Notes under the pieces: generated by a model
Database searches by the model: none
The model's input: the letters and a program-made list of their open reading frames with translations, nothing else
What the model was told of the DNA's origin: nothing
NCBI RefSeq assembly: GCF_007995245.1
Contig: NZ_VCBA01000018.1
Location: 1-64,000, forward strand
Direction of reading: 5' to 3'
Source of the DNA: Tateyamaria sp. syn59
Lineage (GTDB): Bacteria; Pseudomonadota; Alphaproteobacteria; Rhodobacterales; Rhodobacteraceae
Length of the DNA stretch: 64,000 bases
Program-made: the position numbers and the translations under genes
Shown here: in pieces, positions 1 to 8,430 of the stretch
Layout: the number at the start of each line of letters is the position of its first letter
Position numbering within the stretch: the first letter of the stretch is position 1

Positions 1-1
1 G

Positions 2-1933
2 CGTGCGCTTGCGGGACTGATAGCATGCATGTGCACAGCAGCCCTGCTCGCAAGCAGTGCAAATGCCCAGGTACAGGTGGATTTGCGCGACGCAGACTTG
101 CGCAGTTTTGTCGAAATCGTCTCCGAAGCGACTGGCCAGAACTTTGTCATCGACGAAGCGGTGCGCGGCACCGTCACCGTGTTGGCGCCACAAGACCTTG
201 AGGCCGATGAACTCTATGCCGTTTTCCTGAATGTGCTGGAATTGAACCGCTTGACCATCGTCGAAGGCGTGGGCGCTGACCGTATCGTGCCGATCAATGT
301 CGCGCGCGAACTGTCGACCGGTTCAACGCAAAACATCACCGGAAATTTCGAGACCCGCGTGATCGAAGTGCAAAACACCTCACTGGAAGAGATCATCGAA
401 GTCGTCCGACCGCTCTTGCCCGCCGAAGCGGTGCTGACGCCGGTTCCCAGATCGAAGCTGCTGATCCTGTCGGACCGTGGCAACAATCATGCGCGCATCG
501 CGCAACTCATCGAGCGGTTGGATCAACCCCGCGAACGCCCGATCGAGATGATACGGCTGCGCAACGCGGATGCGCGGGACGTGCTGGAGGTGATCCAATC
601 CATGGACATCGTGCCGCCAGGCGCTGCCGTGTCCGTGGACGAGCGGTCGAATGCGCTGATCATTTCCGGCCCGCCGAACCTGCAGCAACAGCTTCGTGTT
701 CTGGCTTCTCGTCTGGATACGCAGCGCAACAACATCGTCAGCACGGCCGTTGAACTGAACTATGCGGACGGTGCGGCCCTCGCGGACGTGGTTCTGCGCG
801 CGATTGCCAATCAGACTGGCGACAATCCGGCGGACCAGAACACCATACGCATTATCCCCGAGGCGCAGACCAATACGCTCCTGATCACTGCGCCGCAGGA
901 CCGCGTAGATGACATCGTGAACATGATCCACTTCCTAGATCGGCGCCCGACCCAGGTGCTGGTCGAAGCCGTCATTTTCGAGATGTCGGTGGACGGTTTT
1001 GCCGATCTGTCCGCCCAGTTCGGCGCCATCCTGAACGACGCCATCATTGGCGGCGTTGAATTTACACTAACGGGGCGCCCCAGCCTGACAAACCTTGTCA
1101 GTTCGGTCCTTGATGGCGACATCGCGTCACCGGGCAATGGCGGGACGATTGGGGTAAGCGCACGCAGTCAGGGTGATGGCATCGTCGGACTGATCAGTGC
1201 CATTGCAAGCAGCAACTCGACGCGCTTGCTTAGCACGCCGTCCATCATGACCCTGAACAACCAGGAAGCGGAAATCATCGTGGCGCAAAACGTGCCGTTT
1301 GTGACAGGTTCGTTTTCGACGGTGGGCGACTCTGCGTTGCCGGACAATCCCTTTCAAACCATCGAACGGCAGGATGTCGGTTTGACCCTCAAGGTCGTGC
1401 CGCAGATCAACGCGGACGAAACCGTGAAGCTGTCGATTGAACAGGAAGTCTCGCGATTGACCAACGCGACCGCCTCCGCCGGGGGCGAGATCACGGCCCG
1501 CCGCGCGCTGACCACCAACGTGCTGGTGCACGACGGCAATGTGATCATGCTGGGCGGCCTCTTGGAAGACGGATCGGGGTCGGTGTCGCAAAAAGTGCCG
1601 GGATTGAGCGAGGTGCCATTGATCGGCGGGTTGTTCCGCGGCAAGAATTCGACCAAGAACCAGCGTGTTCTTCTGATCCTGCTCCGCCCACAAGTCGTCA
1701 AGTCCGAAGCCGAGGCGCAGCGTCTGACGCGTAAGCTGGCGCGCGAAGCAAAGGCCGCAAGCCTTGCCATCGCCCCCGTGAACGAGCAACAATTCCCCCG
1801 CACGAACATGGTTGGGCTGCCCTTTGACGGTGCCGACCTCAATCAGCCCTTTGACGCCGGATTTGTGGATGAAGTCGCCCAGCAACGCAATTTCCCACCC
1901 CTCCCCTCACGGCTCAGGTTTGGTGAAAACTAG
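2..1933 (+). CDS. gspD: Type II secretion outer-membrane secretin GspD (5' end cut by window edge)
   Basis: Secretin that forms the outer-membrane channel of the type II secretion system. The frame is open to the window start, and the residues before the first ATG (position 29) read as the hydrophobic end of a signal peptide finishing in ASSANA-Q. The true start therefore probably lies a few codons upstream and ATG 29 is internal. The mature part begins with an N0 domain (VDLRDADLRSFVEIVSEATG), followed by repeated N1-N3 domains with the typical 'RSNALIISG' and 'QTNTLLITAP' segments. The C-terminal secretin domain contains LLSTPSIMTLNNQEAEI, VPFVTGSF and VGLTLKVVPQI. At about 640 residues it is of normal family length. 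It is followed directly by gspE, whose start overlaps its stop codon. Confidence 0.93.
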   Translation, partial: RALAGLIACMCTAALLASSANAQVQVDLRDADLRSFVEIVSEATGQNFVIDEAVRGTVTVLAPQDLEADELYAVFLNVLELNRLTIVEGVGADRIVPINVARELSTGSTQNITGNFETRVIEVQNTSLEEIIEVVRPLLPAEAVLTPVPRSKLLILSDRGNNHARIAQLIERLDQPRERPIEMIRLRNADARDVLEVIQSMDIVPPGAAVSVDERSNALIISGPPNLQQQLRVLASRLDTQRNNIVSTAVELNYADGAALADVVLRAIANQTGDNPADQNTIRIIPEAQTNTLLITAPQDRVDDIVNMIHFLDRRPTQVLVEAVIFEMSVDGFADLSAQFGAILNDAIIGGVEFTLTGRPSLTNLVSSVLDGDIASPGNGGTIGVSARSQGDGIVGLISAIASSNSTRLLSTPSIMTLNNQEAEIIVAQNVPFVTGSFSTVGDSALPDNPFQTIERQDVGLTLKVVPQINADETVKLSIEQEVSRLTNATASAGGEITARRALTTNVLVHDGNVIMLGGLLEDGSGSVSQKVPGLSEVPLIGGLFRGKNSTKNQRVLLILLRPQVVKSEAEAQRLTRKLAREAKAASLAIAPVNEQQFPRTNMVGLPFDGADLNQPFDAGFVDEVAQQRNFPPLPSRLRFGEN

Positions 1934-3380
1934 GCTGCCCTTTGCCTTTGCGCGGGACCAGCAGGTCATTCTGGACGGTACACGATTGGTCATTGGGCCG
2001 CACGCCAGCACGATCGGTCTGCGCGAGGCGCAGCGGCGCCTCGGCTCGGGTCAGGCGCCCAGACCGCACGTCGTCGACCAGGACACGTTCGCGCTTGAAC
2101 TGTCCCGGATCTATCAATCAGGCACCGACGATGAAGAGACATCGACCGATGCCCTTCTCTTCGATCTTGAGGACGGAACGGACGCTATCCGCCAGCGCGA
2201 TCTGCTCGAGGACAGTTCAGAAGCGCCGGTGATCCAGCTAGTCAATCAGGTGCTGCGCCGGGCCGTCACATCAGGCGCGTCCGACCTGCACCTCGAACCG
2301 TCCGAAGACGGGTTGCGCATACGAATGCGCATTGATGGCTTCCTGCAACCTGTCATGCACAGATCGGATGTGCCGGTAAAACGCATTATCTCCCGGTTGA
2401 AGGTCATGGCCGGGCTCGACATTGCCGAAACACGTCTACCACAGGACGGACGTATTCCCCTGTCACTGGGCGGGCGCATGATTGACACGCGGGTGTCGTC
2501 CCTGCCCGGAAACTACGGCGAGCGGATTGTGCTGCGTATCCTCGACCGCTCCTCCGGTCTGCGCCCATTGGCTGACCTGGGGCTGTCGGACAGCCAGATC
2601 ACCTTGCTGGAACGCATGGCGGCGATGCCCAACGGTATCATTCTGGCCACCGGGCCCACCGGGGCAGGCAAGACCACGACGCTTTATTCCCTGCTGCAGC
2701 TCGCCAATCATGATGAGCGCAACATTGTGACTGTCGAAGATCCGATAGAATACGACCTGCCGGGTGTGAGCCAATCACAGATCAATGCAGACATAGGCAT
2801 GACATTTGCGGCAGGGCTGCGCGCGACTCTGCGCCAGGACCCGGATGTCATTCTGGTGGGCGAGATCCGGGACGCGGAAACGGCCACCGTCGCCAGTCAA
2901 GCTGCGCTAACCGGCCATTTGGTCCTGTCTTCCCTGCACGCGAATGGATCGGTGGGGGCCGTCGTGCGCTTGCGTGATCTGGGGTTGGACAACTTTCTGA
3001 TCGCAGCCACGCTACGCGGTGTGATCGCGCAGCGGCTTTTGCGGCGCCTGTGCCCGGACTGCGCCTCACCGCGCCCACCGACCGACGAGGATGACGCCCA
3101 TTTCCGGCGCCACGGCTTGACCATACCTGACGTCGTGTTTGACGCCGCAGGGTGCGCCGCCTGCAACGGGACTGGATATGCGGGCCGACTGGGCATCTTT
3201 GAAATGATCGAGATTGGCGATGCGTTGCGACAGGCAGTAGATCGTGGTGCAAACGAGACGGACCTGATGGCCCTCGCGCTTAACGAAACGGAAACCCTGA
3301 TCGGTCAGGGCCTGCGAGAAGTGGCCGCCGGTCGCACCACGCTGGCCGAGACATTGCGCGTTGTCGGGGATGTCGCGTGA
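1923..3380 (+). CDS. gspE: Type II secretion ATPase GspE
   Basis: Cytoplasmic hexameric ATPase that powers pseudopilus assembly in type II secretion. Walker A GPTGAGKTT lies near residue 244 and Walker B DPDVILVGEIRD near residue 306. The arginine-rich ASDLHLEP/RIRMRIDG region precedes them. A C-terminal zinc-binding tetracysteine (CPDC, then CAAC about 45 residues later) is typical of GspE/PilB enzymes. The open frame runs back to 1812 inside gspD. I prefer the GTG at 1923 because the preceding residues are out-of-frame gspD sequence; it overlaps the gspD stop (1931-1933) by 11 nt. The stop overlaps the start of gspF by 4 nt (GTGA), indicating translational coupling. The start is less certain than the function. 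Confidence 0.93.
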   Translation: MKTRLPFAFARDQQVILDGTRLVIGPHASTIGLREAQRRLGSGQAPRPHVVDQDTFALELSRIYQSGTDDEETSTDALLFDLEDGTDAIRQRDLLEDSSEAPVIQLVNQVLRRAVTSGASDLHLEPSEDGLRIRMRIDGFLQPVMHRSDVPVKRIISRLKVMAGLDIAETRLPQDGRIPLSLGGRMIDTRVSSLPGNYGERIVLRILDRSSGLRPLADLGLSDSQITLLERMAAMPNGIILATGPTGAGKTTTLYSLLQLANHDERNIVTVEDPIEYDLPGVSQSQINADIGMTFAAGLRATLRQDPDVILVGEIRDAETATVASQAALTGHLVLSSLHANGSVGAVVRLRDLGLDNFLIAATLRGVIAQRLLRRLCPDCASPRPPTDEDDAHFRRHGLTIPDVVFDAAGCAACNGTGYAGRLGIFEMIEIGDALRQAVDRGANETDLMALALNETETLIGQGLREVAAGRTTLAETLRVVGDVA

Positions 3381-4594
3381 ACGCGTACGGCTATACCGCC
3401 TTCACGCATGCGGGCAAACGGCGCAACGGCACCATCATTGCAGAGACCGAAGGCCACGCCGCCGCACAGCTTCAGGAACAAGGGCTGCATGTCTCACATC
3501 TGGAACTGCGCGGGGCGGGCGGCGACTGGCGGGCGGCCCTTGTGGGTCAGCGGACGGCCCGGCTCAGCGCCGACCTCCAAGCGGTGTTCACACGGCAAAT
3601 GGCCGTTCTTCTCGGTGCAGAACTGCCGGTCGAGGCCGCCCTCGAAGCGGTCCGGGAAGGCGGGCAAGGAACGTTGGACACAGTGGCCGCCCGCGCCCGC
3701 GCGTCCCTGATGGATGGCGCACCCTTGTCCGAGGCACTGGCTCAATCCGGTGCCGGGTTTGCCCCCTATTTTACAGCAGCCGTGCATGCTGGTGAGACCG
3801 CTGGCGATTTGCCAACCGTCTTCGATGCACTCGCCGAATTCCTGGAAACCCGCGGCACAGACCGGGCACAGATCACCAGTGCGCTTATCTATCCCGGCTT
3901 TGTCGCCGCTGTGTCGATCCTTGTCTGCGGTATCCTGATGGTCAGCGTCGCACCGGAAATCGTCGCCATGTTTGAGGTCACCGGCAGACCATTGCCAGCG
4001 ATCACGCAGAACGTGCTGGCGGTCAGCGACTGGATGCAGCGCAATGCGCTGGGGCTGGGTGCCTTTGGTCTGGCCGGTCTTTGCCTGATCATCGCCGCCG
4101 GGATCGTGCCCACACTGCGCAAGACACGCGACCGCTTGCTGTTGCGTGTGCCAGTGATCGGGCGCTTCATGCGGCTCGCTGCTGCGGTGCAATACCTACG
4201 CACGCTCGCACTGATCCTCGGCGCGAAGCATTCCGTTCTGTCCGCTGCGGAAAACGCGGCCAGTGTGCTGACCATCGACACGTTCCGAACAGAGGCGGAT
4301 GCTGTGTGTGTCGCCATTCGCCAGGGCGAAACGCTGTCCAAAGCACTCGACCGGCTCAGCATCATTCCGTCGGTTGCGCGTCAGTTGATCCGCGCAGGCG
4401 AAGCCTCGGTCCGACTTGCCCGCATGACAGACCGCAGCGCCGTTCTGGTTGAAAACGGCCTGAGCATCGAGCGTAAACGTCTAACCACTCTTCTTGAACC
4501 GATCCTGATGATGATTGTGGGCGGCTTTGTCCTGATCATTGTTCTGTCCGTGTTGCTGCCGATCTTTGATCTGCAGGCGGTCGTGGCAGGCTGA
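3377..4594 (+). CDS. gspF: Type II secretion inner-membrane platform protein GspF
   Basis: Polytopic inner-membrane platform protein of type II secretion that links the GspE ATPase to the pseudopilus. The 405-residue length is normal for the family. The N-terminus (YTAFTHAGKRRNGTI) and the two T2SSF repeats, each with 'LGAELPVEAALEAVREG'-like and 'RAGEASVRLARM' segments, are recognisable. Three hydrophobic membrane segments are visible, two around residues 175-250 and one at the C-terminus (ILMMIVGGFVLIIVLSVLLPIF). It starts with GTG overlapping the gspE stop as GTGA. No pseudopilin or gspK/L/M gene follows; the next gene is unrelated, so the rest of the system must lie to the left of the window or elsewhere. 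Confidence 0.92.
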   Translation: MNAYGYTAFTHAGKRRNGTIIAETEGHAAAQLQEQGLHVSHLELRGAGGDWRAALVGQRTARLSADLQAVFTRQMAVLLGAELPVEAALEAVREGGQGTLDTVAARARASLMDGAPLSEALAQSGAGFAPYFTAAVHAGETAGDLPTVFDALAEFLETRGTDRAQITSALIYPGFVAAVSILVCGILMVSVAPEIVAMFEVTGRPLPAITQNVLAVSDWMQRNALGLGAFGLAGLCLIIAAGIVPTLRKTRDRLLLRVPVIGRFMRLAAAVQYLRTLALILGAKHSVLSAAENAASVLTIDTFRTEADAVCVAIRQGETLSKALDRLSIIPSVARQLIRAGEASVRLARMTDRSAVLVENGLSIERKRLTTLLEPILMMIVGGFVLIIVLSVLLPIFDLQAVVAG

Positions 4595-4748
4595 ACGCAG
4601 ACCTCGAGCGGTATGGCGGCACAGCATCGGCACCAAGACGAGTTCCAGCGTAGTGCAAGGGCAAGCTTTGCACCCTTCGGGTAAAGTGAATTAATTCAAT
4701 GCCTTAAGATTAAATGTAGCAAGCCATCTGCGCGCACTTGCCGTGGGC
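4595..4748. other. Intergenic stretch after gspF
   Basis: Short non-coding stretch between gspF and the ECF42-type promoters. It contains a weak inverted repeat (GTGCAA ... TTTGCAC around 4653-4674) without a convincing T-run, so I do not call a terminator. No credible gene was seen. Confidence 0.4.
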
Positions 4749-4774
4749 TGTCGAAATTTCTTTTGAATTTCGTC
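4749..4774 (+). promoter_or_regulatory. Candidate ECF42-type promoter, distal copy
   Basis: TGTCGA (4749-4754), a 16-base spacer, then CGTC (4771-4774). This matches the signature I recall for ECF42 sigma factors (TGTCGA in the -35 region, CG(A/T)C in the -10 region). It lies 90 bases upstream of the first SRPBCC gene. The spacer also forms an inverted repeat with the elements (CGAAATT/AATTTCG, 4752-4758 and 4766-4772). Confidence 0.45.
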
Positions 4775-4781
4775 TTCCAGA

Positions 4782-4808
4782 TGTCGATTGGCGTCTTCCC
4801 CGTTCGTC
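4782..4808 (+). promoter_or_regulatory. Candidate ECF42-type promoter, proximal copy
   Basis: TGTCGA (4782-4787), a 17-base spacer, then CGTC (4805-4808). The same arrangement with the same spacer length occurs at 6975-7001 before the paralogous SRPBCC gene. The first 12 bases, TGTCGATTGGCG, are identical in the two copies. An ECF42-type sigma gene lies in the same cluster, which makes autoregulation plausible. Confidence 0.6.
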
Positions 4809-4863
4809 ATTGAGATGAAGCGGCCAAAAAGCCCTTCGCCGACAAAGACGAGAGGACAGACCA

Positions 4864-5376
4864 ATGGACGTCAAAACATACGCCATCTATACGGCTTGCG
4901 GCATCGCGGCCCTCGCTGTTACAACATTCGCACTCCCCGGCCACGTGAGTATTGAACGCAAGGCCGTGATGGATGTGGCACCGCAAGCCGTCCTTGACCT
5001 CGCGGCTTCCAACACGGGCTACCAGACCTTCAACCCGTACAAGGACCTTGATCCGGACCTGCAGGTCGACATGTTCGGTCCCGCCTCCGGCGTTGGCTCC
5101 GGCTTCACCTTTCAAAGTAAAGACGGCGCGGGCCAGCAGTCCGCGACATCCGTGGCGTCTGACCAAGTGATCTTTGCCCTTGATCTCGGCCCGCTGGGGC
5201 AGCCGACACAAGCGATCTCGGCGGTGCTGGCCAATGGTGCGACCGAGGTCACATGAAGGATGGACATGGATTTGGGCATCAACCCCGTCCTGCGGGTCAT
5301 GGGCCTGTTCATGGACGGTATGATCGGGCCGAGCTTTGAACTTGGCCTTGCCAACATTGCTGACGTTGCGGCTTAA
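4864..5376 (+). pseudogene. SRPBCC-family gene interrupted by an in-frame TGA
   Basis: Resembles the intact paralogue at 7060-7560 throughout: a single N-terminal hydrophobic segment, then a START/polyketide-cyclase-like (SRPBCC) domain with the shared FQ/YQTFNPY...DP.L motif. The first open stretch ends at TGA 5254-5256 after 130 residues. The paralogue has TGG (Trp) at this position (RVTWTVT versus EVT-stop). In the same frame the sequence then continues with clear homology (DLGINPVLRVMGLFMD, against DLGFNPVFRIFGLFMD) to TAA at 5374-5376, giving a normal length of 170 codons. A single TGG to TGA change explains the break; a sequencing error is possible. The truncated product would lack the C-terminal helix and probably not fold. 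The upstream region is conserved with that of the paralogue. Confidence 0.8.
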
Positions 5377-5404
5377 TCTGAAACACCAACAAGGAATTAA
5401 AACA

Positions 5405-5758
5405 ATGCGTTACACGTTTCTTCTTTATTCAAACCCCGCGGACTTTGCCCACATGACGCCTGAGGACTGGGCAGAATCCAAAGAGGTCTTTGGCAAATAC
5501 ATCGCCGCCCTTCAGGAGGCTGGCGTTTTTATCGACACTGATTGGCTGCACCCTGCGGATACGGCGACGACCATCACGCTCGCCGGTGGCGAAAAGCGGG
5601 TGCAGGACGGACCCTTTGCCGAGACCAAGGAAACGCTCGGTGGTTTCTTCGCTATCGAGCTCGAGAACTTGGATGAGGCGCTGGCATGGGCTGAAAAATG
5701 CCCCGCCGTGCACTATGGCAAGGTCGAAATTCGCGCGTCTGCCATGGACAGCGTGTGA
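5405..5758 (+). CDS. YciI/DGPF-domain protein, partner of ECF42 sigma factor
   Basis: Small 117-residue ferredoxin-like (dimeric alpha-beta barrel) protein of the YciI-related/DGPF family. The hallmark DGPFAE motif is present (VQDGPFAETKE). DGPF proteins are the conserved genomic partners and typical targets of ECF42 sigma factors; their biochemical function is not established. I chose ATG 5405 because an AAGGAA ribosome-binding site precedes it and family homology begins with MRYTFLLY. The longer frame back to 5336 overlaps the end of the SRPBCC pseudogene. The stop overlaps the GTG start of the sigma gene (GTGA), so the two are translationally coupled. Confidence 0.88.
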   Translation: MRYTFLLYSNPADFAHMTPEDWAESKEVFGKYIAALQEAGVFIDTDWLHPADTATTITLAGGEKRVQDGPFAETKETLGGFFAIELENLDEALAWAEKCPAVHYGKVEIRASAMDSV

Positions 5759-6972
5759 ACGGACCCGACGCACAGGCGCGGGCGGAGGATGTCGCCCGTG
5801 CCGCCTATGGCAAGCTTATTGCGATGCTGGCCAGCCGGACGGGCGACATCATCGCCGCCGAAGATGCGTTGGCCGATGCCTTTGTCGCGGCCCTGAAAAC
5901 CTGGCCCGACCGGGGTATCCCCGACAAGCCCGAAGCCTGGCTGCTGACCGTGGCCAAAAATAAACGCACCGACCAGGCGCGCCGGGATGCGCGTTTGGTG
6001 ATCACGGATGAGGCAAGCGACATGGCCGACGCACACGCCACCCAACCCGAAGAGGCGCAATTGGACGAAAGGCTGAAACTCCTTTTTGTCTGCGCCCATC
6101 CTGCCATTGATCAAACCATCCGCACGCCCCTCATGTTGCAGACGGTGCTGGGGCTGGAGGCGGAGCAGATCGCCAAGGCCTTTCTGCTGTCACCTGCGGC
6201 GATGGCGCAGCGCCTTGTGCGCGCCAAGAGGAAGATCAAGTCTGCCGGCATTCCCTTTGTCGTACCGGAACCGGAAGCGCTCCCCGAACGCATGGGCGCG
6301 GTGCTTGAGGCGGTCTACGGCGCCTATGCCGTGGACTGGCTGGACGGTGACGGCGATTTGAGCCATGAGGCGTTCTTTTTGTCGACTATCCTGGCCGAGC
6401 TTGCGCCGGACAATGCCGAGGCGTTGGGCCTCACGGCGCTGATCGGGTTTATCGAGGCCCGCCGCGATGCCCGCGTGCAGGACGGCGTTCTGGTCCCCGT
6501 GCCTGAACAGGATGTGACCCTTTGGGACGCGGCCCTGATCGACCGTTCCGCCAGCATTTTGACCCAGGCCTCACTGCAAGGGGCGTTGGGGCGGTTCCAG
6601 CTGGAAGCGGCAATCCAGGCGGTGCATGCCGCGCGGTCGGTGACGGGCAAGACCGAGTGGCGGGCGCTGTCGCAGCTGTATCACGGGCTGATGCAGAGCT
6701 ATCCCTCCATCGGTGCCGCCGTCAGCCGCGCCGCCGTTGTCGCCGAGGACGCAGGCCCGGCAGAGGGGTTGAGGATGCTGGCCTTGATCGACTTTGACGG
6801 TGTGCAACACTACCAGCCGTTTCACGCCGTTCGGGCGCACTGTCTCGCAGAGTTAGGCCAGACAGCCGAGGCGGTGGTCGCCTACCGAACCGCCCTTTCC
6901 CTAAGTACCGACGCGCCGTCGCAAAGATGGCTGGAAAGAAAAATCGAGGCTCTGCGCAAAAAAATGTCGTGA
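5755..6972 (+). CDS. ECF42-type RNA polymerase sigma factor with long C-terminal extension
   Basis: 405-residue sigma-70-family factor. The N-terminal third holds sigma region 2 (DIIAAEDALADAFVAALKTW, PEAWLLTVAKNKRTDQARR) and region 4 (LGLEAEQIAKAFLLSPAAMAQRLVRAK). It is followed by a roughly 200-residue extension (DUF6596/TPR-like: EAVYGAYAVDW, DNAEALGLTALIGF) that characterises ECF42 and replaces a classical anti-sigma factor. It starts with GTG 5755, overlapping the DGPF gene stop by 4 nt. The upstream frame to 5698 is a shadow of the DGPF gene. Candidate target promoters lie before both SRPBCC genes, suggesting that the whole module is autoregulated. No anti-sigma gene is adjacent, as expected for the group. 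Confidence 0.88.
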   Translation: MNGPDAQARAEDVARAAYGKLIAMLASRTGDIIAAEDALADAFVAALKTWPDRGIPDKPEAWLLTVAKNKRTDQARRDARLVITDEASDMADAHATQPEEAQLDERLKLLFVCAHPAIDQTIRTPLMLQTVLGLEAEQIAKAFLLSPAAMAQRLVRAKRKIKSAGIPFVVPEPEALPERMGAVLEAVYGAYAVDWLDGDGDLSHEAFFLSTILAELAPDNAEALGLTALIGFIEARRDARVQDGVLVPVPEQDVTLWDAALIDRSASILTQASLQGALGRFQLEAAIQAVHAARSVTGKTEWRALSQLYHGLMQSYPSIGAAVSRAAVVAEDAGPAEGLRMLALIDFDGVQHYQPFHAVRAHCLAELGQTAEAVVAYRTALSLSTDAPSQRWLERKIEALRKKMS

Positions 6973-6974
6973 GC

Positions 6975-7001
6975 TGTCGATTGGCGGCTTTGGTCTTCGT
7001 C
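6975..7001 (+). promoter_or_regulatory. Candidate ECF42-type promoter before the intact SRPBCC gene
   Basis: TGTCGA (6975-6980), a 17-base spacer, then CGTC (6998-7001), 85 bases from the -35 start to the ATG at 7060. Spacing and the extended sequence TGTCGATTGGCG match the site at 4782-4808. It lies directly after the sigma factor stop codon. Confidence 0.6.
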
Positions 7002-7059
7002 GTGTGGGCGGAAGGGACCGAAAACCCTTCGTAACCTACAGTCCAGAGGGAATAGACCA

Positions 7060-7560
7060 ATGACCATTGTTTACACTGTCCTGACCATCCTTGCCGCCGT
7101 CGCGTTGATTGCACTGCTCCTGCCGCGAAAGGTGGTTGTGTCCCGTCACGCGGATGTCGATCTGAGCGTCGAGGACGTGATCGCCCGCGTGGCCAGCACC
7201 GAAGGGTTCCAGACCTTCAACCCCTATCGCACCACAGACCCCGCGCTGAAGATTACGCCGTTCGGCCCGGCCGAAGGCATCGGTTCCGGGTTCCGCTTTG
7301 ACGGCAAGGAGGGCAAGGGCACGCAAACCGTGACGGACGTGACGGCCACACGGGTCACGCACCTCATTGATCTGGGGGCCATGGGAAAACCGGTTCAAGT
7401 GATCGAAGCCAAGGCGACGGCATCGGGCACACGCGTGACGTGGACGGTGACCTCGGACCTGGGCTTCAACCCCGTGTTCCGCATCTTTGGCCTGTTCATG
7501 GACCGGATCCTGGGCAAAACCTATGAACGGGGCCTCAAAAACATCGCCGCGCTGACCTGA
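7060..7560 (+). CDS. SRPBCC-family membrane-anchored protein
   Basis: 166-residue protein with one N-terminal hydrophobic segment (about residues 2-23, VYTVLTILAAVALIALLLP) followed by an SRPBCC (START-like, polyketide cyclase/dehydrase) hydrophobic-ligand-binding fold. It shares the TFNPY, FGPAEGIGSGF and LGFNP motifs with the broken paralogue at 4864-5376. Its ligand and function are unknown. It has its own ECF42-like promoter and is followed by a rho-independent terminator, so it is probably a separate transcriptional unit of the sigma regulon. A membrane anchor, or a signal peptide without a clear cleavage site, places the domain in the periplasm or at the inner membrane. Confidence 0.8.
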   Translation: MTIVYTVLTILAAVALIALLLPRKVVVSRHADVDLSVEDVIARVASTEGFQTFNPYRTTDPALKITPFGPAEGIGSGFRFDGKEGKGTQTVTDVTATRVTHLIDLGAMGKPVQVIEAKATASGTRVTWTVTSDLGFNPVFRIFGLFMDRILGKTYERGLKNIAALT

Positions 7561-7586
7561 CCGTGTTTCAGTGACCGGAGAAAAGC

Positions 7587-7608
7587 GGGCCGATTGGCCC
7601 CCTTTTTT
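7587..7608 (+). terminator. Rho-independent terminator after the ECF42 module
   Basis: GGGCC (7587-7591), loop GATT, GGCCC (7596-7600), then a run of six T (7603-7608). It lies 27 bases after the SRPBCC stop and separates that module from the eCIS operon. Confidence 0.85.
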
Positions 7609-7872
7609 GTGCCCACGCGCTCTTGGGCCATCGGTGTCATCGCGGCTGCGACCTCATGAAAATGTGATGTCTTACTGACCCTGTCGGCTAAAGTTTGCCG
7701 ATGTCACATAACGTAGATTGACGCAACGTAAGCCATCAACCTAGCGTAGTGACCTCTGCTGAATTGGCGCTGCCTGCCTGAATTTTTCTAACCGGCGCCG
7801 GAATTGTACGTAATTTTTTCTGTTTTGTTTCTGATGCTTAGATAGCTCGGGAAAAGTTCATGGACATTGACC
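7609..7872 (+). promoter_or_regulatory. Leader/promoter region of the eCIS operon
   Basis: 264 bases without a gene, less GC-rich than its surroundings and ending at the first eCIS gene. It contains an inverted repeat TCGGC/GCCGA (7684-7688, 7697-7701) and a direct repeat AACGTA (7710-7715, 7725-7730). These could be regulator sites. No promoter elements can be assigned with confidence. Confidence 0.35.
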
Positions 7873-8430
7873 ATGATTAATGAAGCGCTCGAATTTATCC
7901 GACGTGAGGTGCGGGACCACCTGAATGTGAGCGATGCCGAGGCGCAATTGGAAAGCGCGCGTGTGCTTGCTCAGGAGGGCACGGCCGAAGGGCTCGCCAT
8001 CACGCTGATCAATGTCGAGGAAGAGCCAGCACTTCGAAATACCCCGAACACGATCATCGCAGACGGGCAGCCCGTCACGCGCAAGCCGTCGGCCTTCATG
8101 AACCTCTATCTGCTCTTTGCGTTCGACTTTCCGAACTACGGGATGAGCCTTCTCAACCTGTCCGAAACGATTGCGCTGTTTCAGGACAGGCGGATATTCA
8201 CGGCCGCCGACGGCAGCGTCGACAACCCCTTTCCCGAACGCGCCGCCCAACTTGCCTTTGACCATCACAACATGAGCTTCGAGGCGCTGAACAACCTCTG
8301 GTCGATCATGGGCGGCACGCTGTTTCCCTGCGTGATCTACAAGGTCCGGCTTCTCGAAATCCGGCATGAGGCCGAGGAGTTGCCCGGCCCGCCCATCCGC
8401 ACCATCGCCATGGACACGAGCGGCACATGA
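7873..8430 (+). CDS. eCIS cap/terminator protein, DUF4255 (Pvc16/Afp16-like)
   Basis: 185-residue protein of the DUF4255/Pvc16 N-terminal family, typically encoded near one end of eCIS loci. In Afp/PVC particles, Afp16-type proteins cap the tube and sheath and set particle length. Visible family features are the start INEALEFIRREVRDHL, a GLAITLINVEEEPALRN strand pair, the central NLYLLFAFDF motif and the late FEALNNLWSIMGG segment. ATG 7873 is chosen over the in-frame TTG at 7867; the ribosome-binding site is weak in either case. It is the first gene of a continuous plus-strand operon extending to 32936. Its stop overlaps the next start by 4 nt (ATGA). Confidence 0.88.
   Translation: MINEALEFIRREVRDHLNVSDAEAQLESARVLAQEGTAEGLAITLINVEEEPALRNTPNTIIADGQPVTRKPSAFMNLYLLFAFDFPNYGMSLLNLSETIALFQDRRIFTAADGSVDNPFPERAAQLAFDHHNMSFEALNNLWSIMGGTLFPCVIYKVRLLEIRHEAEELPGPPIRTIAMDTSGT

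Noticed and set aside
4653-4674. Terminator after gspF
   Set aside because: The inverted repeat GTGCAA/TTTGCAC is weak and has no T-run.
5254-5256. In-frame TGA as a selenocysteine codon
   Set aside because: The paralogue has Trp at this position, not Cys; no hairpin or selenocysteine machinery is seen. A nonsense mutation is simpler.
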